This document shows positions 51,218 to 57,847 of a DNA stretch of 64,000 nucleotides, one piece after another; within the stretch, counting starts at the first letter, position 1, and each line of letters starts with the position of its first letter. Location of the stretch: positions 186,001-250,000 of the forward strand of contig OZ244038.1 of the NCBI GenBank assembly GCA_965215145.1. The letters are read 5' to 3'. The notes below the pieces were generated by a model. The model ran no database searches. It was not told the origin of the DNA and saw nothing but the letters and a program-made list of their open reading frames with translations. The position numbers were made by a program, and so were the translations under genes. Origin of the DNA: G965215145 sp965215145. Lineage in GTDB: Bacteria; Bacteroidota; Rhodothermia; Rhodothermales; JANQRZ01.

Positions 51218-51646
51218 ATGAGCCGCCCGCCCCAGATCGTCATCGACACCAACGTGGTCGTAGCCACCCAGCGGTCTCAGCGCGGGGCCTCCTCGCTCCT
51301 CCTCTCCCTTGTCGGGACCGGCGCCTTCGACATCCACCTCTCGGTCCCGCTCGCCTTCGAGTACGAGGCCGTCCTCACCCGCCAGCGGAAAGAGATTGGG
51401 CTCACGCAGGAGGACGTGGGGAGCTTGGTAGACGCCCTCTGCGCGCTCGCCGTCCCCCACCGGATCTACTTCCTGTGGCGGCCGTACCTCCGCGACGCCG
51501 CCGACGAGCACGTCCTCGAACTCGCCGTAGCCCCCCGGTGCGACGTCGTCACCTACAACCGGAGCGACTTCGCCGGGGCCGAGCGGTTCGGCGTCGGCGT
51601 AATCGACCCGAGAGCATTCCTCCAACAGATCGAGGCCCTACCATGA
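51218..51646 (+). CDS. PIN-family toxin (COG1569 type), cassette 9
   Basis: 142 aa. IVIDTNVVVATQRSQRGASS (Asp site 1), FEYEAVLTR (Glu site 2), RDAADEHVLELAV (Asp-Glu site 3), DVVTYNRSDFAGAERFGV (Asn/Asp site 4). This is the 'putative toxin-antitoxin system toxin component, PIN family' type. The next gene overlaps by ATGA. Confidence 0.88.
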   Translation: MSRPPQIVIDTNVVVATQRSQRGASSLLLSLVGTGAFDIHLSVPLAFEYEAVLTRQRKEIGLTQEDVGSLVDALCALAVPHRIYFLWRPYLRDAADEHVLELAVAPRCDVVTYNRSDFAGAERFGVGVIDPRAFLQQIEALP

Positions 51647-51879
51647 GCACGTTGAACCTGAGCATCCCGCGCTCACTCCAGGAGCAGGTCGAGGCTCTAG
51701 CAGCCCGCGAGGGCGTGTCGGTGGAGAAGTTCGTCGCGCTCGCGCTCGCAGAGAAGGCGGCGACACTGGCGACGGCGGACTACCTCGCGGAGCGGGCGCG
51801 GCGGGGGAGCCGGGATAAGCTGCTGGCAATGATGGCGAAGGCACCGGACGTGGAGCCGGAGGAGTTCGACCGGCTGTAG
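51643..51879 (+). CDS. ribbon-helix-helix-like antitoxin, cassette 9
   Basis: 78 aa: MSTLNLSIPRSLQEQVEALA, AREGVSVEKFVALALAEKAA, then an acidic tail ending EPEEFDRL. The pattern beta-strand, helix, turn, helix (LNLSIPxSLxxxVxxxAxxEGVSVxxFVxxAxAEK) is typical of HicB/RHH antitoxins paired with COG1569 PIN toxins. Confidence 0.85.
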   Translation: MSTLNLSIPRSLQEQVEALAAREGVSVEKFVALALAEKAATLATADYLAERARRGSRDKLLAMMAKAPDVEPEEFDRL

Positions 51880-51891
51880 GTGCCCGGGGCA

Positions 51892-52019
51892 GCAGAACCC
51901 GCCGCTGCAGGCTGACCGTCGGCGGCAGCGTGTTTGGCTCGTTCAGGCGTGAGCACGGCCGTAGCTTCGTCTGATCGCTGTACCTCCAGCCTCGGCAGCT
52001 GAGCGGCCCCCTGTTAGTG
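51892..52019 (+). other. attC site 9
   Basis: R'' GCAGAAC (51892-51898), complementary to GTTCTGC at the cassette 9 start; R' GTTAGTG (52013-52019). 128 bp; inner arms GCTGACCGTCGGC region and CTCGGCAGCTGAG. Confidence 0.9.
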
Positions 52020-52089
52020 CGCCGCTGCATCGGCGCCGGATCGGGAGGGTGGCCGGGAGCGTTCAAGCTCAGAACCAGCCCTCAACCCC

Positions 52090-52305
52090 ATGGAACGCCA
52101 CGAGGTCTACCACTCCGACCCGGAGATCATGAGCGGGACGCCCGTGTTCACCGGCACCCGCGTCCCCGTCCACACCCTCGTCGACCACCTCGCCTCTGGG
52201 GTCCCGCTCGGCGAGTTCCTCGACGACTTCCCGACCGTCAAACGCGAGCAGGCTGTCGCGTTCCTCGCGCTCTCGGAGGAAGCGCTCGTCGGGGCCGATG
52301 CCTGA
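52090..52305 (+). CDS. DUF433 antitoxin-like protein, cassette 10
   Basis: 71 aa. MERHEVYHSDPEIMSGTPVF and TGTRVPVHTLVDHLASGVPL, then FLDDFPTVKREQAVAFLAL. Same family as cassette 6, about half the residues identical by eye. Stop overlaps the DUF5615 gene start by 8 bp. Confidence 0.9.
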   Translation: MERHEVYHSDPEIMSGTPVFTGTRVPVHTLVDHLASGVPLGEFLDDFPTVKREQAVAFLALSEEALVGADA

Positions 52306-52633
52306 GCGGGTCCGCGTGCTCCTCGACGAGAGCATCCCAGAGAAGCTGTGCCTGGAGTTCTCTGACTCGTTGGAGGTCGAGACCGTCCGGTACCGGGGCT
52401 GGGCTGGCGTGAAGAACGGGGCGCTGCTCCGAGCCGCGGAGGTGGACTTCGACGTCCTCGTCACGGTAGACAAGGGGCTCCGCCATCAGCAGAACGTCGG
52501 CGTTCGCGATCTCGCCGTCGTCGTCCTCGACGTTGGCGGGACGACGTTCGACGACCTCCTCCCGCTGGTGCCGGCCACCGAGGCTGCGGTCGGCGCGGCC
52601 GAGTCTGGTGCCGTGGTCGTCGTGGCGCGCTAA
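52298..52633 (+). CDS. DUF5615 PIN-like toxin, cassette 10
   Basis: 111 aa. VRVLLDESIPEKLCLEFSDS, GVKNGALLRAAEVDFDVLVT and VDKGLRHQQNVGVRDLAVVV match the DUF5615 pattern, including LLDE and TVDKGLRHQQN. Pairs with the overlapping DUF433 gene; stop in the attC R'' box. Confidence 0.88.
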   Translation: MPERVRVLLDESIPEKLCLEFSDSLEVETVRYRGWAGVKNGALLRAAEVDFDVLVTVDKGLRHQQNVGVRDLAVVVLDVGGTTFDDLLPLVPATEAAVGAAESGAVVVVAR

Positions 52634-52756
52634 CTCGCCGCTGCACGCCGACAAAGAGCGTCGGGTCTTTCAGTTCCGCTAGCCGTCGGCGTATCCTCCG
52701 CTCTGGCTCACCATCGTGCTCGCTGCTCTTTGCGGCTGAGCGTCCATCTGTTACAC
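52628..52756 (+). other. attC site 10
   Basis: R'' CGCTAAC (52628-52634), one transition from the CACTAAC predicted by the cassette 10 start GTTAGTG; R' GTTACAC (52750-52756). 129 bp. Confidence 0.9.
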
Positions 52757-52789
52757 CGCCTCGTAGCTCCGGAGCCGTAGCTTCCTCGT

Positions 52790-53268
52790 ATGAAGCCCGC
52801 GCTCTACCTCGAAACGTCTGTTGTTGGCTACCTCACCTCCCGGATCAGCGGAGACCTCGTGACGGCCGGACGCCAGCGGCTCACGCGGGAGTGGTGGCAG
52901 ACCGAGCGCGAGCGCTATGACGTCTTCGTCTCCCCGTTCGTCCTCGATGAGTCCGAGGCCGGCGACGCCAAAGCGACAACCGAGCGGGCGGAGGCGCTTC
53001 GCGGGGTCCCGCTCATTGAGCCGGACGAGCGGGCGACGGCCTGGCGGAACGGCTAATCCGGGAGGTCCCGCTGCCGAAGAAGGCGGCGGTGGACGCCGCC
53101 CACATCGCCGTCGCGGCCGTCGGTGGGGTGGACTACCTGCTGACGTGGAACTTCAAGCACATCGCCAACGCCGTGCTCCGGGATCGGATCGAGCGGACGT
53201 GCCGTTTGAGCGGCTGCAAGCCGCCCGCGATCTGCACGCCCGAGGAACTGCTCGGTAGGGAGCCATGA
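52790..53268 (+). pseudogene. frameshifted VapC-family PIN toxin, cassette 11
   Basis: First frame: MKPALYLETSVVGYLTSRIS ... DVFVSPFVLDESEAGDAK ... ATAWRNG-stop at 53056. The homology continues in the next frame from about 53040 (LAERLIREVPLPKKAAVDAAH, VGGVDYLLTWNFKHIANAVL, KPPAICTPEELLG) to TGA 53266-53268. Loss of one C in the run ACGGCC-TGG near 53041 explains it when compared with the intact paralogue in cassette 5. The truncated product would lack the second half of the active site. Confidence 0.8.
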
Positions 53269-53456
53269 ACGAGACGCCGGGGACGAGGGACGAGGTTATC
53301 GCCGAGGTCCGCGCCGTGCGCGAGGCGTACGGGGCTCGGTTCGGTTATGACATCGGAGCGCTCTTCCAGCACGCCCGGGAGCGCGCGAGGGGGAGCGACC
53401 GGGAAGTCGTGAGACGCCAGCCGAAGTCGGTAGAGGAGGTAGCAGCAGCGCCGTGA
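53265..53456 (+). CDS. small VapC-partner protein (putative antitoxin), cassette 11
   Basis: 63 aa: MNETPGTRDEVIAEVRAVRE, AYGARFGYDIGALFQHARER. Shares DE-I-EVR-REA-FGYDI with the cassette 5 protein and the same ATGA overlap with its toxin gene. The frame is intact although the toxin is frameshifted, as expected if the toxin mutated first and harmlessly. Confidence 0.75.
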   Translation: MNETPGTRDEVIAEVRAVREAYGARFGYDIGALFQHARERARGSDREVVRRQPKSVEEVAAAP

Positions 53457-53467
53457 AGCGTTGGGCG

Positions 53468-53594
53468 GTGTAACCCGCCACTGCAGGCTGACATGGAGCG
53501 TCAGCGCTCTCGGCTCGTCCGGACGTCGGCGCTATTCGCCACGAACCGTCGCTGTGCCCTCAGCCCCATGCGGCTGAGCGTCCGTCTGTTCTAC
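53468..53594 (+). other. attC site 11
   Basis: R'' GTGTAAC (53468-53474), complementary to GTTACAC at the cassette 11 start; R' GTTCTAC (53588-53594). 127 bp. Confidence 0.9.
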
Positions 53595-53674
53595 CGCGCT
53601 CAGAAACGGGCTGCACCCCTCGGCGTACTTCGACCTCAACCTCCCCGCTCTCGCCATGACGGCCCTGCTAGAAC

Positions 53675-53902
53675 ATGACGGCCCTGCTAGAAAAGGCGGT
53701 CTCGAAGGCCGCTGCCCTCCCGGACGACCAGCAAGACGCCCTCGCCTCGCTCCTCCTCGACGAGATCGAGGACGCCGCCCGGTGGGACGCCGCGTTCGCC
53801 CGGTCCCAGGACACGCTCGCCGCGCTGGCGGCCGAGGCGATGGCCGAGCACCGGGCGGGGGAGACGAAGGACCTCGACCCCGACGCGCTCGGGCGGCCGT
53901 AG
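53675..53902 (+). CDS. RelB-like/antitoxin-type small protein, cassette 12
   Basis: 75 aa: MTALLEKAVSKAAALPDDQQ, DALASLLLDEIEDAARWDAA, FARSQDTLAALAAEAMAEHR. The pattern 'LPxxxQDxLAxxLLxExEDExRWDxxF' is that of antitoxins paired with RelE/ParE toxins. The 19 bp around its start (ATGACGGCCCTGCTAGAAC) is tandemly duplicated (53656-53674 copy out of frame). Its expected toxin gene is missing; instead the sequence runs into a DUF433 fragment. Confidence 0.78.
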   Translation: MTALLEKAVSKAAALPDDQQDALASLLLDEIEDAARWDAAFARSQDTLAALAAEAMAEHRAGETKDLDPDALGRP

Positions 53903-53904
53903 CG

Positions 53905-53997
53905 GTGCGGTCGAAGACGACGAAGGCGTTCGCCGTGAGCCGCGAGCAGGCGGTCGCGTTTCTGGAGATGGCGAAGGACGCTCTGCTCGCCGCCTGA
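53905..53997 (+). pseudogene. DUF433 C-terminal fragment, cassette 12
   Basis: In the frame ending at 53997: VRSKTTKAFAVSREQAVAFL followed by EMAKDALLAA, matching the last third of the DUF433 proteins in cassettes 6 and 10 (VSREQAEAFLALA / VKREQAVAFLALS). The first two thirds, including the GTPVFxGTRVPV motif, are gone. Confidence 0.7.
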
Positions 53998-54318
53998 TGC
54001 GGGTCCTGCTCGATGAGAACGTGGACCGGAAGCTCAAGCGGTCGTTCGACTCGGAGCACGAGGTCGTAACAGTCCGAGAGCACGGGTGGAGCGGAGAAGA
54101 AGAACGGGGATCTGTTGTCGGCGGAGGCGGAGTTCGACGTGCTGTTCACGCTCGACACGAACATGCGGCACCAACAGGACCTCCCGAAGTACGACCTCGC
54201 CGTCGTCCCGGTCACGGCGCTCAGCAGCAAGCGAAGTGTGATCGAGCCAGCGACGCCGGAGGTGAGCCGCCTGCTCCCGACGGTCCGGCCTAGGCTCCTG
54301 TACGTCGTTGCGGTCTAA
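53997..54318 (+). pseudogene. frameshifted DUF5615 PIN-like toxin, cassette 12
   Basis: MRVLLDENVDRKLKRSFDSE and HEVVTVREHGWSG in the first frame; near 54096 the frame changes and continues KKNGDLLSAEAEFDVLFTLD, NMRHQQDLPKYDLAVVPV to the stop at 54316-54318 in the attC region. Third DUF5615 copy of the array; inactivated. Confidence 0.78.
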
Positions 54319-54440
54319 CCCGCCGATGCAGGTAGACAAAGGGCGTGAGCGCCCTCGCTCTGGCCAGGCCCCCGTGTCTACGTTGCTCGCATCACCATCG
54401 TGCTGCTCACCCTGTGCGACTGAGCAGCAAGCTGCTATGG
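54313..54440 (+). other. attC site 12, degenerate, altered crossover (GCT)
   Basis: R'' GTCTAAC (54313-54319) does not match the GTAGAAC predicted from the cassette 12 start (GTTCTAC). R' reads GCTATGG (54434-54440) whereas cassette 13's R'' CCATAAC predicts GTTATGG. The internal boxes have also drifted (CCGCCGATGCAGGTAGAC; GACTGAGCAGCAAGCTG). 128 bp. Confidence 0.8.
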
Positions 54441-54589
54441 GTCACCACATCCCTGTTCGTAGTCGCACGGTGTCCAAAGCGCTGGTGCCGTAAGAGCGAA
54501 CCGTAACGTGCCTACCGGCGTGTACTTACGCCTCGGCCCGCTTCTCGGTAGTTTGCTCCGGCCACCATCTCGCCGCGCGAGGAACGACT

Positions 54590-56893
54590 ATGTACAAGCT
54601 ACTACTGCTCATGCTATGCGCCCTGCTCACGGGCCTCAGCCTCACCCCGCCAGCCCTCGCTCAGACGGTTGGCACCATCACCGGGACCGTCCGTGACGCC
54701 GAAGACAGAACGTCGCTCACCGGCGTCAACATCGCGCTCGAAGGCACCGAGCGCGGTACCGTCAGCGGCCCGGATGGGCAGTTCGAGATTCCTGACGTCG
54801 CGCCGGGTGCGTACACGCTCCGCGCCAGCTTCGTCGGCTACGAGGCCGTCACCCGCTCCGTCGCGGTGCGGGCCGACGAAAAAACGCATGTAGAGGTGGT
54901 TCTCTCCCCGCGCGCTACGGATCTTGGCGAGATCATCGTCGAGGGCCGGGCGACGAACCTCGTCGGTATTGCAGGGGCGGCATCGCAGGGGCAGGTCGGT
55001 CAGGCGCAGCTCGAGACGCGGCCGCTGCTGCGCGTCGGCGAAGTGCTGGAGACCGTGCCGGGGATGATCGTGACCCAGCACAGTGGCTCGGGCAAGGCCA
55101 ACCAGTTCTTCCTGCGCGGCTTCAACCTCGACCACGGCACCGACTTCGCAGCCTCGGTCGAGGGCGTCCCGATCAACCTGCCCACGCACGCGCACGGGCA
55201 GGGCTACCTCGATCTGAACTTCCTGATCCCGGAACTGATCGAGGGGATCGCCTTCGAGAAGGGGCCGCAGAACACAGCGGCCGGCGACTTCGCAACGGCG
55301 GGACGCGCCGAGATTCGCCTCGTGCGGCGGCTCGACGAGGGCATCGCGAAGGCTGAGGGTGGGCTCGACGATTACTACGAGGGCTTGTTCGCGAGCTCGT
55401 CGAGGCTCGGTGGTGGGGACGTGCTCTACGGGGTGCGCACCCGTTACTACGACGGGCCGTGGGTCAACCCCGAGAACAGCGCGCTCGCCAGCGGGGTGCT
55501 GAAGTACTCCGCCGGAACCGCCTCCAGCGGTTATTCGCTGACGGCGTTGGGCTACTACAACGACTGGGACGCCACGGATCAGATCGCCCGCCGTGCCGTG
55601 GAGCAAGGGCAGGTCTCGCGCCTCGGCTCGCTCGATCCCACCAACGGCGGCACGACGGGCCGCTACACGCTCGTCGGCGCGTGGCAGCGCGCGACACCGG
55701 GGGCCGCGCGGACGCGGGCAAGTGCCTACGCCGCGTACTACCACCTCAACTTGTTCTCCAACTTCACCTACTTCCTCGACGATCCCGCCGAGGGCGACCA
55801 GTTCGAGCAGGAAGACCGCCGGCTCTACGCGGGTGCGGACGTCTCGCACGAGTGGTCTACGAGTTGGCTCGGTCGGCGGAACACGAACACCGTCGGCGCG
55901 GCGCTGCGGCGCGACCAGATCTTCGCCGTCGGGCTCTTCAACACGCGGGACCGTGCCCGCATCGGCACGGTGCGCGACGACGAGGTGGCCGAGACGAGCG
56001 TGGGGGCGTACCTCGAGAACGAGTCGCGGTGGACCGGGTGGCTGCGCACGACGCTCGGCGTGCGGGGCGATGTGTTCCGCTTCGACGTGGCGAGCGACCG
56101 CGAGGCCAACTCGGGTACCAAGACGGCGTTCATCGTCAGCCCGAAGGGCGGCCTCGCCCTCGGCCCGTGGGCCGACACCGAGGTCTACCTCAACCTCGGC
56201 CTCGGCTACCACAGCAACGACGCGCGCGGCACGACGATCCGGTTCGATCCCGCGAGCGGCGAGGCCGTCGACTCCGTCGACCCGCTCGTACGGACGCGAG
56301 GCGCGGAGGTCGGCGCCCGGACAGCGGCGATCTCGGGCCTCCAGTCCACGCTCGCGCTCTGGTACATCGGGCTGGAATCGGAGCTCGTGTTCGTCGGTGA
56401 CGCGGGCGGCACTGAACCGAGCGACGCCAGCGAGCACTATGGCGTCGAGTGGACGAACTACTACGAACTCACCGACTGGCTGGACGTCGCGGTCGACGTG
56501 GCCCTCACCGAGTCGCGCTTCACCGAGGGCAACCCGGAGGAGGACCGGATCGAGAACTCCATCGGGCGCGTCATCAGCGGCGGGGTCTACGCAGGCCGCG
56601 CTACCGGTCTGTTCGGGAGCCTACAAGTGCGGCACTTCGGCCCGCGCCCGCTCACGGCCGACGGGAGCGTCGAGGCGGCGGCGACCACGCTCCTGAATGT
56701 GAAGGCCGCTTACCGTTTCTACCGGCTGGCCGTGGCGCTAGACGTGCTGAACGTGACGGACTCCAAAGACGCCGACGTCAGCTACTTCTACGCCTCCCGG
56801 TTGCCGGGCGAATCTCTCGACGGCGTTGAGGACGTGCACTTCCATCCGGTCATCCCTCGCACCGCTCGGCTCTCCGTCACTTGGCGGTTCTAG
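54590..56893 (+). CDS. TonB-dependent receptor with CarboxypepD_reg domain, cassette 13
   Basis: 767 aa. Signal MYKLLLLMLCALLTGLSLTP (cleavage after ALAQ). CarboxypepD_reg-like domain 27-110 (GTITGTVRDAEDRTSLTGVN, GQFEIPDVAPGAYTLRASFV), plug (VGEVLETVPGMIVTQHSGSG, FFLRGFNLDHGTDFAASVEG) and a full barrel ending IPRTARLSVTWRF. Ligand unknown; FNLDHGTDFA-type plugs occur in receptors of metal or organic-ligand type. It lies between attC 12 and attC 13 in the cassette orientation, making it a rare cassette-borne outer-membrane transporter. 150 bp precede its ATG in the cassette. Confidence 0.9.
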   Translation: MYKLLLLMLCALLTGLSLTPPALAQTVGTITGTVRDAEDRTSLTGVNIALEGTERGTVSGPDGQFEIPDVAPGAYTLRASFVGYEAVTRSVAVRADEKTHVEVVLSPRATDLGEIIVEGRATNLVGIAGAASQGQVGQAQLETRPLLRVGEVLETVPGMIVTQHSGSGKANQFFLRGFNLDHGTDFAASVEGVPINLPTHAHGQGYLDLNFLIPELIEGIAFEKGPQNTAAGDFATAGRAEIRLVRRLDEGIAKAEGGLDDYYEGLFASSSRLGGGDVLYGVRTRYYDGPWVNPENSALASGVLKYSAGTASSGYSLTALGYYNDWDATDQIARRAVEQGQVSRLGSLDPTNGGTTGRYTLVGAWQRATPGAARTRASAYAAYYHLNLFSNFTYFLDDPAEGDQFEQEDRRLYAGADVSHEWSTSWLGRRNTNTVGAALRRDQIFAVGLFNTRDRARIGTVRDDEVAETSVGAYLENESRWTGWLRTTLGVRGDVFRFDVASDREANSGTKTAFIVSPKGGLALGPWADTEVYLNLGLGYHSNDARGTTIRFDPASGEAVDSVDPLVRTRGAEVGARTAAISGLQSTLALWYIGLESELVFVGDAGGTEPSDASEHYGVEWTNYYELTDWLDVAVDVALTESRFTEGNPEEDRIENSIGRVISGGVYAGRATGLFGSLQVRHFGPRPLTADGSVEAAATTLLNVKAAYRFYRLAVALDVLNVTDSKDADVSYFYASRLPGESLDGVEDVHFHPVIPRTARLSVTWRF

Positions 56894-56976
56894 TGTAACG
56901 TCTCGGGAAAGCGACGCCAGTCAGGTGCGTACGTTCACTCTGTCTTGAGACGTTCGTATGGCGTTACGGGCACCGC

Positions 56977-57104
56977 CCATAACCCGCCGCTGCACGCCGA
57001 CTCAGGGCTTCACGGTCTCACCTCGTCAGAGCCTCAGCACTCATGTTGCCTCGTCCGACCGCCGTGCTGTTTGCCCTGCGCGGGTGAGCGGCCCTCTGTT
57101 CAGG
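56977..57104 (+). other. attC site 13
   Basis: R'' CCATAAC (56977-56983), R' GTTCAGG (57098-57104). 128 bp, centre of the site 5/6 subgroup. Last recognisable attC; no further site follows before the CapA remnant and rpoN. Confidence 0.9.
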
Positions 57105-57420
57105 CGCCGCAACCAGCAGCGCCGTCGGAAGACGGAGCAGGCGCTCCGCAACGGCCTCCGCCTGAGACGGAAGTTCGCACACTCCGTCGTCGACGCCGGG
57201 GCTGATCCCGCGATCGGCCACGGACCGCACGTGTCCCGTGGGATCGAAGTCTACCGAGGGCGTCTGGTCAGCTACGCGCTGGGCGACTTCGCCACCTGTA
57301 GCCGCCGGTTCGGCGGTCGCAATGACCTCGCGTTCATTCTGGACGCGGAAATGGCCCCCGGCGACGCCTTCGTCCCTGGGCACGTCCTCTCCGCGTGGCC
57401 GGCGGGGTGTTCTCAGGTCA
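57105..57420 (+). pseudogene. CapA-like protein remnant
   Basis: One frame reads HSVVDAGADPAIGHGPHVSR, GIEVYRGRLVSYALGDFATC and later LDAEMAPGDAFVPGHVL, which is the C-terminal core of CapA-type metallophosphatase-like proteins (AHxVVDAGADxVxGHxPHVxxGIEVYxGRxIxYSLGNF). No start, and upstream residues are attC-derived nonsense. Flanks the distal end of the array. Confidence 0.65.
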
Positions 57421-57658
57421 GGGCCAGCAGGTCCTCGATCTCCTCCGGCATCGGAAGCTTCACGTTGTCGCCGGCGGCGGCAGCGTCGAGACAGAAGGCG
57501 GCGAATGCGCGGCGTTCGTCGGCGTCGGCCGAGGTGGCATCGAGGGCGGCCGAGATGGTGGCCCACTGCGCCTCCGCGATCTGGCCCGCGACGTACCGGG
57601 CGAGTAGGAGCTGGAAGACGGGGGCGGTGCGGGTGGGGGCGGGCGAGAGGCTGCGCAT
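57413..57658 (-). CDS. hypothetical 81-aa protein
   Basis: MRSLSPAPTRTAPVFQLLLA, RYVAGQIAEAQWATISAALD, then ERRAFAAFCLDAAAAGDNVK and a terminal MPEEIEDLLALT. Helical, with one Cys; no family recognised. Its codon-position composition and lack of a better overlapping frame favour it over the longer frames in this stretch, but evidence is modest. Confidence 0.45.
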   Translation of the reverse strand: MRSLSPAPTRTAPVFQLLLARYVAGQIAEAQWATISAALDATSADADERRAFAAFCLDAAAAGDNVKLPMPEEIEDLLALT

Positions 57659-57847
57659 GTTCGGTCGGGTGGGGAGGGGGTGAGCGGGTGTGCTTCAGCC
57701 TTCATCAACGGCTGTGCCAAGCTCGCCGGACCTTCACAGGTCGCTGCTAGGGGCGACTTTGTGATCGGCGTGGCGTGGCGTAGCCTGTGGGATCTCCGCC
57801 CTCGGGTAGATCGTGACCGGCCTCCATTTCGCCATCGCCGCTTCTCC

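Larger units (their letters stand above)
42635..57104. mobile_element. chromosomal integron: intI, attI and 13 gene cassettes
   Basis: Integrase on the minus strand, an attI crossover GTTAGCT at 43900-43906, and 13 homologous attC sites (122-133 bp) each separating cassettes of about 700-1100 bp (one of 2664 bp). Cassettes: 1 43901-45012; 2 45013-45992; 3 45993-46960; 4 46961-47658; 5 47659-48521; 6 48522-49270; 7 49271-50093; 8 50094-51150; 9 51151-52013; 10 52014-52750; 11 52751-53588; 12 53589-54434; 13 54435-57098. The close mutual similarity of attC sites is typical of sedentary chromosomal integrons. Confidence 0.93.

Noticed and set aside
44890..57104. Regularly spaced ~128-bp repeats considered as a CRISPR or satellite array
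   Set aside because: Spacing is 700-2700 bp, spacers are genes, the repeats are imperfect inverted structures with integron R/L boxes, and an integrase gene is adjacent.
57018..57566. Minus-strand 182-codon frame at the end of the array
   Set aside because: Overlaps attC 13 and the CapA remnant without any recognisable domain; the 81-codon frame at 57413-57658 is a better candidate.
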